Below are positions 11,201 to 17,772 of a stretch of DNA of 64,000 nucleotides, piece after piece. The translations under genes were made by a program, and so were the position numbers. The stretch is from NCBI GenBank assembly GCA_050633445.1, contig JBOEGN010000031.1, positions 10,432 to 74,431 on the forward strand, written 5' to 3'. The stretch's first letter is position 1. Every line of letters starts with the position of its first letter. The stretch is from Thalassobius sp050633445 (GTDB lineage Bacteria; Pseudomonadota; Alphaproteobacteria; Rhodobacterales; Rhodobacteraceae). Below the pieces are notes generated by a model. The model saw nothing but the letters and a program-made list of their open reading frames with translations, was not told the DNA's origin and searched no databases.

Positions 11201-12485
11201 AGACGCGCCCGGCCGAGATCAGTCCCAGATCCCCCGTCGGCAGCTCGCCTTTGTCGGTCAAAAGCGCCCCACTGATGGACCCGCTGGCCAGACTGGCCCC
11301 GGAGAGATGGATTTCTCCTTCGGTGCCATCGGGCGCAATGTCGCCGGTTTCAACGTCGCGGATTGTGACCGCAATTCCGTCCTCAATCGCATATGGAAGC
11401 ATGGTCCGTCTGGACGTAGCTCCGACGGTTTTGTGCAGGATTCGCGTACGTAAATCTGTCAGACCTTCGCGGCCCCCGGCGGCCAAAAGGCCGGCTTCTG
11501 CCAGACCGTAGACAGGGCGCAGCGCGTTGGGATTCAGACCACATGGGCCAAACTTGTCGACAAACGCGTCCAGGTCCCTCAAGCTTACAGTCTCAGCGCC
11601 AACAAAAATCTGCGTCCAGCACGACAGATCCCACTCCGGTTGAGGCTCAACACGTTCCGCACAAAGACGCAGCGCGAAATTTGGCGTGGCCGCCGAATTG
11701 GCTCGAAACTTGTGAATGGTCTCAAGCCAGATCGCCGGATTGCGTAAAAACGTGTTGGGCGTCATGAAGACACCAAAACCGCGATTATAGAGCACCGTCA
11801 GCAAGTGCCCCACCAACCCCATATCGTGGTGCAGCGGCAGCCAACTGGCCAAACGCACGGTCTGGGATCGGTCAAACACCTTGTCCATAAAGCCAAGGTT
11901 TTCCAGCACATTTGCATGCGTCAGCGCGATCCCCTTTGGGCGCGAGGTCGAGCCGGACGTATATTGGATATAGGCAATATCCGAGGGCTGTGGCTGTGGC
12001 CAACCGTTTGAAACCGGCTCGGAAACCGGGCGCTCCATCATCAGATCTTCGATACATAAGACCAAGATATCTGTCAGGCCCGCATCATCTAGCACCCTCT
12101 TGGTGGTTTCCAATGCCTGGCTTTCAAGGACAAGGCAGCGCACGTTGTCTTCGCGCAGAGTGCGCAGAATTCTGTCAAATCCAGCGTGATTGCGTCGTGT
12201 GGGTACCGGAGGGATCGGAGCCGGAATTGCCCCAGCAAGCATGAGCCCAAAGAAACAAGTGGTAAAGCGGGCCTGATCACTGATCGCCATCAAGGCAATA
12301 TCGCCCGACTGCACGCCATTCCCAGTGAAAACGCGGGCAAGTCGTTGGCTGCTGACCCTGAGCTGGGGCACAGAAACCTTGGACCTGGACCGACCTCGGC
12401 TGTCCAAAAAGACCAGGCCCTTCGTGTCCGAGGGATCATCATGATCATCGACAAGAAGGTCGGTCAAAATTGTAAATGAACGCAC
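5262..12485 (-). CDS. Single-module type I polyketide synthase: FAAL-KS-AT-KR-ACP-TE
   Basis: 2407 residues, GTG start preceded by GGAGAG. Domains in order: fatty acyl-AMP ligase 1-540 (YTSGST at 175-180); ketosynthase 586-1015 with C759 in DTACSSS, H898 and H939; acyltransferase about 1115-1410 with S1212 in GHSMGE and the specificity motif GFHS near 1311, closest to malonyl-type; a KR structural subdomain about 1515-1760 and a ketoreductase with GGLSGLG at 1771-1777 and Y1926 in SHYTAAN; acyl carrier domain with S2087 in LGMDSL; thioesterase about 2170-2407 with S2251 in GHSMGA and H2385. No dehydratase, enoylreductase or methyltransferase was seen. Expected chemistry: activate a fatty acid as acyl-AMP, extend it by one malonyl unit, reduce to a beta-hydroxy product and release it by TE. 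No carrier domain lies between FAAL and KS, so loading must use another carrier or go directly to KS. Cytoplasmic. A phosphopantetheinyl transferase is not in the window. Confidence 0.95.
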   Translation of the reverse strand: MRSFTILTDLLVDDHDDPSDTKGLVFLDSRGRSRSKVSVPQLRVSSQRLARVFTGNGVQSGDIALMAISDQARFTTCFFGLMLAGAIPAPIPPVPTRRNHAGFDRILRTLREDNVRCLVLESQALETTKRVLDDAGLTDILVLCIEDLMMERPVSEPVSNGWPQPQPSDIAYIQYTSGSTSRPKGIALTHANVLENLGFMDKVFDRSQTVRLASWLPLHHDMGLVGHLLTVLYNRGFGVFMTPNTFLRNPAIWLETIHKFRANSAATPNFALRLCAERVEPQPEWDLSCWTQIFVGAETVSLRDLDAFVDKFGPCGLNPNALRPVYGLAEAGLLAAGGREGLTDLRTRILHKTVGATSRRTMLPYAIEDGIAVTIRDVETGDIAPDGTEGEIHLSGASLASGSISGALLTDKGELPTGDLGLISAGRVYISGRKKDVVIVRGKNLPAEDLEQCLAANLSDVLGGLPGVAVSQQGETEEDLFLFQELHRHTPQAEIAQIKKRMAASVIENFGVAPREILFVPKGMLPRTSSAKLKRRACLVQYAAGDLAVLGAENHRDSSVPAADNTGETPCESGQAADQQGHAEDDPIVIVGMACRFPGADTLQQFWDNLCNGVDSISEVPKSRWDNDLCYDPRPGIPGKSNTKWAGFVDEIESFDADLFGLSAIEARETDPQHRLLLETSWRLLENTGTKKSELAGTNTGVYVGISNSDYLHAKITLSPNISSYNAYTGLGNAASIAANRLSYFYDLRGPSMSVDTACSSSLTAFHLAVQAVRLGECDQAIVGGVNAILSPGSTIVLSQFGMMSPEGRCKVFDASADGYVRAEGCGLVMIKRRSAAIANGDKILADIKASAAGQDGAGSRHAAGITFPNGPAQDTLIARTLRQSGLSGDRVSYVETHGTGTASGDPIEVAQLKHHYGSHSDTAAPVCWLGAVKANIGHLESAAGIAGLIKAVLVLQNRQIPPQIHVKNLNPAIDLSTGRLAVPRQLESWTPPEGMTRLAAVSSFGFGGALAHVILSEPALEARQVPDHPEMHGYQYYPLALSAPTRESLKATMAATADWLKSAPGLPLADISYTFAKGRSDQKHRVCVNALQGPDAAEQLDELLALDTWESATTKDWQPCFLFSGQGELYHQMGKELYQRHAVFRREFDRCAAVLNPLEPDLNLVELAFSKADHHIAEDRYNLPILFAVQHSLTTLFDAVGITPAVVLGHSMGEFAAASAAGVLSPEDAMWLLYHRSKLMEGLDVPGCMLVVNAGAEDVQDRLAPELAQIAAFNARGKITISGDINHIMAVQQDLEASGIETHPLNTRFGFHSPIVEPILEEYRLLLEQVDFRAPTRPWVSSVTADFVSGAPTVQHWMDHLRNPVQYAQALNAMHSESLDFVEIGPGGSCLALALANLRRRDAKYLRTMLFTKKFRQEDSFFIEAITSFYQRGRDVDWSAIYEGHFYPERLPPQVFDRSRHWIKAINAEAFARHQAHYQGATNAPLRASIDDQRETSLVKSETPPVPKKTTDDWHYTVNWAKLHTNMDTGAFNERRFNWVLVGPDAPLLASLTRTIEGRGDACFWIEYGTRKGQQPQTYPKLGARIKLPENASQQDWHDSVWEIYHMRRTAENFPWKILFVSQNTETDEVELEALNAQQTRDFTGLIWFLRALKEQVVICPIWLVSNNTQAVLAANTSPDLAPSGAPLWGFGKTLYLEQPDTRGGMIDVDRQDDPASSAGLIVHKVINPEFEPFVALRGQDFYAQQLRPDPLKLAKIPDFRADGAYIVTGGLSGLGFATAKWLAAKGARHLVLLSRRALPTEASWDDLAPEDAWQTVVNGIKDMRAAGVNVETRQLDVRDASALRALFTSFDDLSVPVRGVVHAAGENWFDLVEDVDVERLLETLKTKVQASWQLHDLTKDRDLDCFILFSTVSSLWGSAKLSHYTAANHFLDCLAGMRQAQGLPVTNVNWGPWDEVGMSAAPSEKPTLQKLGFELMPVADATAALETAIAGRRASSMICSVDWQSYSYVIKFAPQPSFFAGVHQGEDRPVRSDTDRLAALRDVQPDVAMDIIQRVIRKELQAVTLLDTADEISGDMRFNILGMDSLMALTFAANLENYFQCEFPTTVAYNYPTINALSGFIFDVVQGGDGTGGAARTLVIDGHLNGELAAPDGLDLPEKTVRPSWLRPLNAPVAGRATLVCLPFAGSGAFAYQNLANALDGTRHVIAVQIPGREDLGHMQPSLDVQDLVQRIAEDLAEIEGTFILFGHSMGAFLAYELTINLTQAGGRAPKLVVLSGANRPRPDASHKNTHLLDDDDFVSEVLAAYGNEGDCDERRPVVEKLKDLLRADLTLFATYKPSGVAMTPPVCALYGQSDKLVSTDRVAAWEELAQNAFYCNRVDGDHQLVINNPGTVVDAIDRAERALL

Positions 12486-12578
12486 TTTTGCTCTCCGTTG
12501 CGGCGCGCGTGCCGTCGCGACCCTCTCGTCCTTGGAAAGCCGGTCGTTTGGGCGCGTTGTCGCTCTTAGGTGGTCTGC

Positions 12579-13880
12579 CTAGCTTGGGCTTGGCGCAAGA
12601 ATGACATGCGGGGTCGCTCCTGCTTTGCCATGTTCGCCGGTTTTACCCCGGCCCTCGTCGCCGTTCCCGTCTGGACTAATGCCGGGCGCGCCGCCTTTGC
12701 CGCCAATGCCACCCTCGCCGACCAGAATCGCGACTTGGATATCGGCGGCCTTACGCTTCACCACGCGGATCGGCTCGACGGTTTGACCGGCATCGCCGCC
12801 GTCACCACCCGGCCCACCTTTGCCGCCGGGGCCGGAAATCCCCTGCTTTGCGGGTTTGCACCCCGTTGGGGCATAGCCGGGCATGCCGCCTGGACCACCA
12901 GTACCGCCTTGCCCGCCATCTCCGCCGTTCTGACCGCAGCCACCCTGAACCAAAAGATCGAGCGCTTGCCCAGAGATCGCGTAAATGTCGATATTGGCAG
13001 CCTGAAGATGACGTCCAGGGCCGCCATCGGCACCCTTTCCGCCGACTTTACCAGGCAGGCCCATAACGCCGTTTTTCGGTTCCGCGGTGCATATATATTG
13101 GTCTGTGTTTTTGTCAAATTCATGCTGCCCATCCTCGGCCCCCTTAGGCTGTTCGGGCGTCGCGCCGTTCGCTCCGGTTTGCGCCATTGGCACAGAATAG
13201 GGTTGCCCGGCGACAAATATCTGGGGCCTGGCTTTGGCGCCTTTTGCAGGATTTTGATCGGTGATCGTCACCTGACCAAAGAACAAAGTTGCCTTGCTAA
13301 AGACCGCAATCTGCGACGAAGCGCACATCTCGACGTACTCAAAATTCAAAACGATGGGTTCCAGCCCGTCGATGATCAGCGTGGTGTTGGGCCCCAGCAC
13401 CAATGTTTCGCCCGTGTAGGCCGTCAGTTGCGAGGGGAAAAGCACGCGATTAATGTCTTGCATGGTTTGCTGCGGCACACCCACGCCCCCAAAGGCATAA
13501 AGCGAGGCGTATTTTTCCAGTTTCGCCTTCAGCGTTTGTGCCTCGGTCTCTGCACCCGGCTCGGCAACCATGTCTGGCTGTAGATCGCCCAAACTCACCT
13601 CCCCCAGTTCTTCGCGCATCCGCGTCAACTCGCGGATAACGGACCCGTCCTGAGGCTGGTCGTTGAGTATGATTTTCCTGAGTTCAGTAATTCCCTTGGT
13701 CTTGAAAATATGCCCCTTAAGCGGACCAGAGCCATCGCAATTGATTGTGACCACCGGCTGGTTCGGATCATCAAAGACAACCTTTCGTCCCGCGGTATAG
13801 TCTTTTGGACCGAGCCCGACGTTCTTGTTCACTTCTGCAAAGCGTTCCGCAATGGCGTTGTTGATGTCAGTGGTGGTCAT
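12579..13880 (-). CDS. Glycine-rich collagen-like protein, paralogue A
   Basis: 433 residues from the ATG at 13880, chosen because GAGGA lies just upstream; an in-frame start ten codons earlier lacks this. No signal peptide. The N-terminal ~250 residues are a non-repetitive, probably beta-rich domain with motifs shared with the next gene upstream: NVGLGP near the N-terminus and RVLFP followed by GETLVL further on. The C-terminal ~170 residues are Gly-X-X/GGxGG repeats (GGKGADGG, GGPGGDGG) interrupted by two short hydrophobic segments (IDIYAISGQALDLLV; ADIQVAILV) and conserved cysteines. Function unknown. It lies 93 bases upstream of the PKS on the same strand, so co-transcription is likely. 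The two genes are evidently a tandem duplication. A structural or surface-coat role is a guess from the collagen-like part; the missing signal peptide argues for a cytosolic protein or non-classical export. Confidence 0.75.
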   Translation of the reverse strand: MTTTDINNAIAERFAEVNKNVGLGPKDYTAGRKVVFDDPNQPVVTINCDGSGPLKGHIFKTKGITELRKIILNDQPQDGSVIRELTRMREELGEVSLGDLQPDMVAEPGAETEAQTLKAKLEKYASLYAFGGVGVPQQTMQDINRVLFPSQLTAYTGETLVLGPNTTLIIDGLEPIVLNFEYVEMCASSQIAVFSKATLFFGQVTITDQNPAKGAKARPQIFVAGQPYSVPMAQTGANGATPEQPKGAEDGQHEFDKNTDQYICTAEPKNGVMGLPGKVGGKGADGGPGRHLQAANIDIYAISGQALDLLVQGGCGQNGGDGGQGGTGGPGGMPGYAPTGCKPAKQGISGPGGKGGPGGDGGDAGQTVEPIRVVKRKAADIQVAILVGEGGIGGKGGAPGISPDGNGDEGRGKTGEHGKAGATPHVILAPSPS

Positions 13881-13952
13881 AATATTCCTCGCGTCAAAAT
13901 ACGATTGCAATGCCGCGCAAAACGGTCAGCTTTTTCGCGCAACGCTAGGGTG

Positions 13953-15275
13953 TTAAGCGCCTGGCATAATGAGGCTGCCTGTGGTGTTCGCAGTGCCTGG
14001 GGTTCCGTCCCCGTTGCTCCCGCCTGCGGGGGTGCCTGCGCCGCCCAAACCACCTGTCCCCGGCGCTCCGCCATTAAGAAGGTTGTAACCCACGCTGACG
14101 GTTGCAGTGCCTTCCCACACAAGCCGGGTGGTGACTGCGCTTCCGCCATTGCCGCCATTGCCGCCACGCCCACCGACGCCACCGGGCCCCTTTGGACCTT
14201 GTGTTTTTGTGATGCATCCGGTGGCGCTGTCTCCGGGTTGACCACCGTCGCCGCCTTCGCCGCCAGCACCGCCTTTGCCGCCTTTTTGCCCTGTCCCGCC
14301 GCCGTAATTCAACGTGAGCACACCGCTTATGGGGCCAAGGTCAATGGTGTTGGGATTGGTGTAACTGGTGCCATCCGTGCCTGGCGTCCCAGGGTCGCCA
14401 TCTACGCCTTTGCCACCCGGCTGGCCATCGCCTGGCTGCGTGGAGCAAACATAAGGGCAATTGCCCGTTGTTGACTTGGCGCTCGCACCATTTGGCGTCG
14501 CCTTTGCGGGTTGATCCCCATGCGTTCCATCAGCACCATCAGCCGCCGGGGGCAATTCTGCCGGCACGTAATTGAACGAAGGATTGTCATAAAGACCATG
14601 CTTTTCCTCTGACAACATCTCGGCGCGCGCATCGCGTCCGGTCACGTCCGTCATCTGCGCAAAACCGACCATCGGCGCGAACACGTTAATGCATGAAACG
14701 CCCTGAAGCTCCAGTTTGCCCACGTTCATGAAAATCGGCGCCTTGCCCACAAAGCTTAGCTGCGCGTGGTCCTTGAGGACCAAATGCTCGGCCGTAAAAA
14801 GCCCCATCGGCGCAGGGAAAAACACTCGGTTAGCAACAGCGGCCAGATTTTCGATCAGGTTCCCGTGGCCGTTCACAAAGACACTAAGCGCCTCGTAAAG
14901 CTTGAACTGTTCCTCTGGCGAGAACGCCTCGAAACCTTGCTCGGCGCGGGCCATCCAATCTTGGATTTCATTGTGCTCAAGATCCTTGGGGTGCAACTCT
15001 TCGGCGAGTCGTGGATGTGATGCAGAGCGGTGCTCCAAGTCCGTTGACGGGTTGCGCCAATCACCATTTGCAATATGTGCAAAGCGTTCGATGGTGTCGA
15101 CTTGGAGCACTGGCAGGTCGAAATGCGATCGCTCGTCAAGAGAGACAACTTTGTGCTCGCCTTCCTCTACCACGATTTGCGGGGATTCTACCGTTGTGAA
15201 TTCCGTCGGCCCCAAGTTCACTCGCGTATTTAATTCGCTGAAATTTCTGGAAAAAATCGGATTTTCTAAGATCAT
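13953..15275 (-). CDS. Glycine-rich collagen-like protein, paralogue B
   Basis: 440 residues from the ATG at 15275, which is preceded by AGGGGG at good spacing; the longer in-frame start ten codons upstream has no such site. It has the same plan as its downstream neighbour: RVNLGP near the N-terminus, RVFFPAP then AEHLVL, a PIFMNVG stretch, then from about residue 265 a Gly-rich tail (GGKGGAGGEGGDGG, GGVGGRGGNGG). In both paralogues a cysteine begins the Gly-rich part (YICTAEP / YVCSTQP) and another sits mid-way (TGCKP / TGCITK), and hydrophobic inserts fall at equal places (IDIYAISG / IDLGPISG). No signal peptide or catalytic motif was seen. It is the first gene of the minus-strand unit and faces the divergent plus-strand block. 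Function unknown. Confidence 0.75.
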   Translation of the reverse strand: MILENPIFSRNFSELNTRVNLGPTEFTTVESPQIVVEEGEHKVVSLDERSHFDLPVLQVDTIERFAHIANGDWRNPSTDLEHRSASHPRLAEELHPKDLEHNEIQDWMARAEQGFEAFSPEEQFKLYEALSVFVNGHGNLIENLAAVANRVFFPAPMGLFTAEHLVLKDHAQLSFVGKAPIFMNVGKLELQGVSCINVFAPMVGFAQMTDVTGRDARAEMLSEEKHGLYDNPSFNYVPAELPPAADGADGTHGDQPAKATPNGASAKSTTGNCPYVCSTQPGDGQPGGKGVDGDPGTPGTDGTSYTNPNTIDLGPISGVLTLNYGGGTGQKGGKGGAGGEGGDGGQPGDSATGCITKTQGPKGPGGVGGRGGNGGNGGSAVTTRLVWEGTATVSVGYNLLNGGAPGTGGLGGAGTPAGGSNGDGTPGTANTTGSLIMPGA

Positions 15276-15458
15276 GGTTCCCCCTAAATTGAGCGCGCGA
15301 TTCAACCAGGATGAGATCGCGCGCCCAGGTTGACGCTACATCATATCCTTCGCTTTTCAAGAATGGATTGACAAAGGTCGTGTCGAAAAACTCTGCCGCA
15401 AGGACATTTCAGCGCAGATTGGCAGGCGTTTTTGAATGAAAATTTCAGCGCCGACGGG

Positions 15459-15473
15459 GCCAGCACTGCTGGC
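15459..15473. promoter_or_regulatory. Perfect inverted repeat, candidate operator
   Basis: GCCAGCA and TGCTGGC arms with a single central C. It stands 5 bases from the next dyad in the shared divergent promoter region. The short centre suits a dimeric regulator site more than an RNA hairpin. Confidence 0.4.
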
Positions 15474-15478
15474 AACTA

Positions 15479-15501
15479 GCCGAGTATTTTGCCGACTCGG
15501 C
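15479..15501. promoter_or_regulatory. Perfect inverted repeat, candidate operator
   Basis: GCCGAGT and ACTCGGC, 7-bp perfect arms separated by 9 bases. It lies midway in the divergent region and could bind a regulator controlling both arms of the locus. It has no T-run, so it is unlikely to be a terminator. Confidence 0.4.
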
Positions 15502-15693
15502 CCGTCAAACAGGGCCCAGCCTAAGGCGAGCAGGTTTTGGCAAAGCGAAGGTATTTCTACTTTTATCTTGCCAGCAGCCAAACCCCCATGCAACCTTAAG
15601 GTCATACTGCAGGTTTATACTGCGGGCGTCGCGCATAGGAATTTTTTCCATATTTAGCGTCCTGCGCAAGGCCCTCGCTTTTGAGGATACTTT

Positions 15694-17772
15694 ATGAATT
15701 ACGATAACATTCAGGACAGTCTGGATAGCGTTGGCGTCTCTCCTCCGGACCTGTTTCGCGCGGCGTTGTATCTGACATATCTTCAAGACGCAGAGATTTT
15801 TTTCACCACGACACTTGCGAAAGACAGCGACGATGATGGCCTGGGCGCGGCCTGCTATGCCTTCGTATCGGATGCGCTGACCGCCTCTGAATTGCTAGAT
15901 CAGCTTGCTGTGATTTTGGACACCCTTGTGGCGCCCGCAGTGCAAGGGCAGTTGGACGAAAAAACATCCCCCCCCGACGGATATTACGCAGATTTTTTTA
16001 GCACGACAATTTTGCCGACCAGCCAATCCGGCAAGGATATCACCCAAGCGCAGTTCGACGCGAATGTCACCAAGTTCTACGACGCACAAAGCATCTGCAA
16101 GGCAGCGCTGGACAAGGCATACAGCAACTTCACCTCGAATATCAAAACGGCCTGCACACGGCTTTACGCGGACCGAGGCTCGCTCAAGACGTTTTATGCG
16201 GACCAGTTTGACGATGGTTTCGCTCTGCAAAACCTCAAATCCATCAACACCGGCACCAAGCCATTTTACAACGGCGGGCAACAGTCGTTAGAGCTGCAAC
16301 TGGTGGTCGCGGGCAGCCCCTCAACAGGATCAATCTTTAAGCCCGCCCAGTTCGGCAACACGATTTCTGTTGTTTATGAACCGAGGGATCTGGAAATTGA
16401 TTGCCTGATTTGCGGCGTCTCCTCGGCTGCCAATAGCGTGCTTGGCGAAGATTTTATCGCGCAATCGCTGTTTGAAATTTACAATAAGGGCGTGTCCGAC
16501 AACCAAGACCCGGTTCTGGCTAAGACACTCAAACCGCTACCCACACTGCTGATCCTTCCTGTAAACCCATCCTCCAAAGCCGAAAAACCTGTGGTTGGAT
16601 CTTATGGGTATCGCCAAAGCCTGACCACGCCTTGGCTGTCGCTGACAGAGCGCGCAGAGCCAACGACATTGACTGCGGATGCTTTGATTGGTCCGGACGA
16701 TGACGCGACCTCGATCACGTCTGATTATTACCTCACACTTGGCGCGATGACGGCGCTAAGCACGACGTTTTCCATCACCGAACTGACAAGCGCGAACATC
16801 GTCTCGACACAGCGCATTCCCACCGCAGCTAACACAAACGCCTCTCTTGTGCAGAGCATCGAGACAATTGCGACCGCCGGGTTGGTCTCGGGGGCTGGGA
16901 TTTCTGGGGGCATTGATGGCCAGGCCTCTGCGCTTGCTGTGTTGTCGATCAATGCAGAAAAATCTGGCTTGGCGTCAGTGACCCAGGATTACCGAGATCC
17001 AAACAGGCTTTGGCAGGGCTCAAAAAGTGGCACCGCTGCGGTTGTTCCGTTGAAGCCCAATGACACAACAGCCCCCAGTCCGACCGCGCTTTTGGTGCAG
17101 GGGTTTGACGCAGGCACCGCGATTCTCAAGGCGATTTACACGGGCGACTCCAAGGCCAGCATAACTGGCTTCATCAAACGCGCGGACAAGGTTGTTGTCA
17201 AAATCGTCGCTATCTCTGCTGCATCACTAAGCGAATTGAAAACAAAGGTTTTTACGACTTTGCCCGCGCAGCGATCGCAACTGAGCCTTGAGGATGCCTG
17301 CAATACAACCGTAAGCGCCAGCCTGAGCACCGCCTATACTGCCTACAAGACCGCAGCCGATACCAAAGCGGATCCCGCCTTTATCGCGCTGTCCCCATTA
17401 CTGGCGGGCAAAGCGTTGATGGAGCTTGATGACCCAACGCTGTTTCATCAAATTGGCACCCCTGATTTGCTGGGCGCAGACGGCACAAAGATCGCTATCC
17501 CCACGACAATCACGACCTATCCAGACCCCAAGACCCCTAAGACAACCGGCACCTTAAACGTCAAGGGGGCCGAAGGGATGCCCGATCGGGACACCTATTT
17601 TGCCCAAGCGCCAAGCGCAGCGCGGGTGTTCAAGCCGCAAGTTGAGACAATTGGCACGTCCGCCGGCGATCTCTGGACCGCAAAAATTCGCGCCAGCATT
17701 TTCACAAGCCTGGGCCTGGCATCGGACTTTGATCCGACGGCCGTGGTCGCACAGGGTAAGGACAGCAGCTGA
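15694..17772 (+). CDS. Uncharacterised 692-residue protein, first gene of the giant-protein unit
   Basis: Start ATG at 15694, with GAGGA at suitable distance. No signal peptide, no membrane helix and no motif that I recognise. The first ~180 residues are helical and acidic (LYLTYLQDAEIFFTTTL). The middle contains a beta-type stretch with SLELQLVV and a TLLILPVNPSS segment. Residues around 385-420 are rich in Gly/Ala/Ser (AGLVSGAGISGG). Its TGA overlaps the ATG of the next gene (TGATG), so the two are translationally coupled and probably made in a fixed ratio. Base use is visibly more A/T-rich than in the housekeeping genes to the right, consistent with horizontal acquisition. Function unknown. 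Confidence 0.8.
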   Translation: MNYDNIQDSLDSVGVSPPDLFRAALYLTYLQDAEIFFTTTLAKDSDDDGLGAACYAFVSDALTASELLDQLAVILDTLVAPAVQGQLDEKTSPPDGYYADFFSTTILPTSQSGKDITQAQFDANVTKFYDAQSICKAALDKAYSNFTSNIKTACTRLYADRGSLKTFYADQFDDGFALQNLKSINTGTKPFYNGGQQSLELQLVVAGSPSTGSIFKPAQFGNTISVVYEPRDLEIDCLICGVSSAANSVLGEDFIAQSLFEIYNKGVSDNQDPVLAKTLKPLPTLLILPVNPSSKAEKPVVGSYGYRQSLTTPWLSLTERAEPTTLTADALIGPDDDATSITSDYYLTLGAMTALSTTFSITELTSANIVSTQRIPTAANTNASLVQSIETIATAGLVSGAGISGGIDGQASALAVLSINAEKSGLASVTQDYRDPNRLWQGSKSGTAAVVPLKPNDTTAPSPTALLVQGFDAGTAILKAIYTGDSKASITGFIKRADKVVVKIVAISAASLSELKTKVFTTLPAQRSQLSLEDACNTTVSASLSTAYTAYKTAADTKADPAFIALSPLLAGKALMELDDPTLFHQIGTPDLLGADGTKIAIPTTITTYPDPKTPKTTGTLNVKGAEGMPDRDTYFAQAPSAARVFKPQVETIGTSAGDLWTAKIRASIFTSLGLASDFDPTAVVAQGKDSS

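Larger units (their letters stand above)
15276..15693. promoter_or_regulatory. 418-bp divergent control region between the two arms of the accessory locus
   Basis: Contains no gene. It separates the leftward collagen-like/PKS unit from the rightward giant-protein unit and must hold both promoters. Between 15459 and 15516 there are three adjacent inverted repeats (two listed separately; the third is GGCCC at 15499-15503 with GGGCC at 15512-15516). A TATACT at 15616-15621 could be a plus-strand -10 box, but no good -35 box stands 16-18 bases upstream, so a sigma70 promoter is not claimed. Confidence 0.6.

Noticed and set aside
15600..15630. Sigma70 promoter with TATACT before the 692-residue gene
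   Set aside because: No -35 hexamer at the correct distance; left as unproven.
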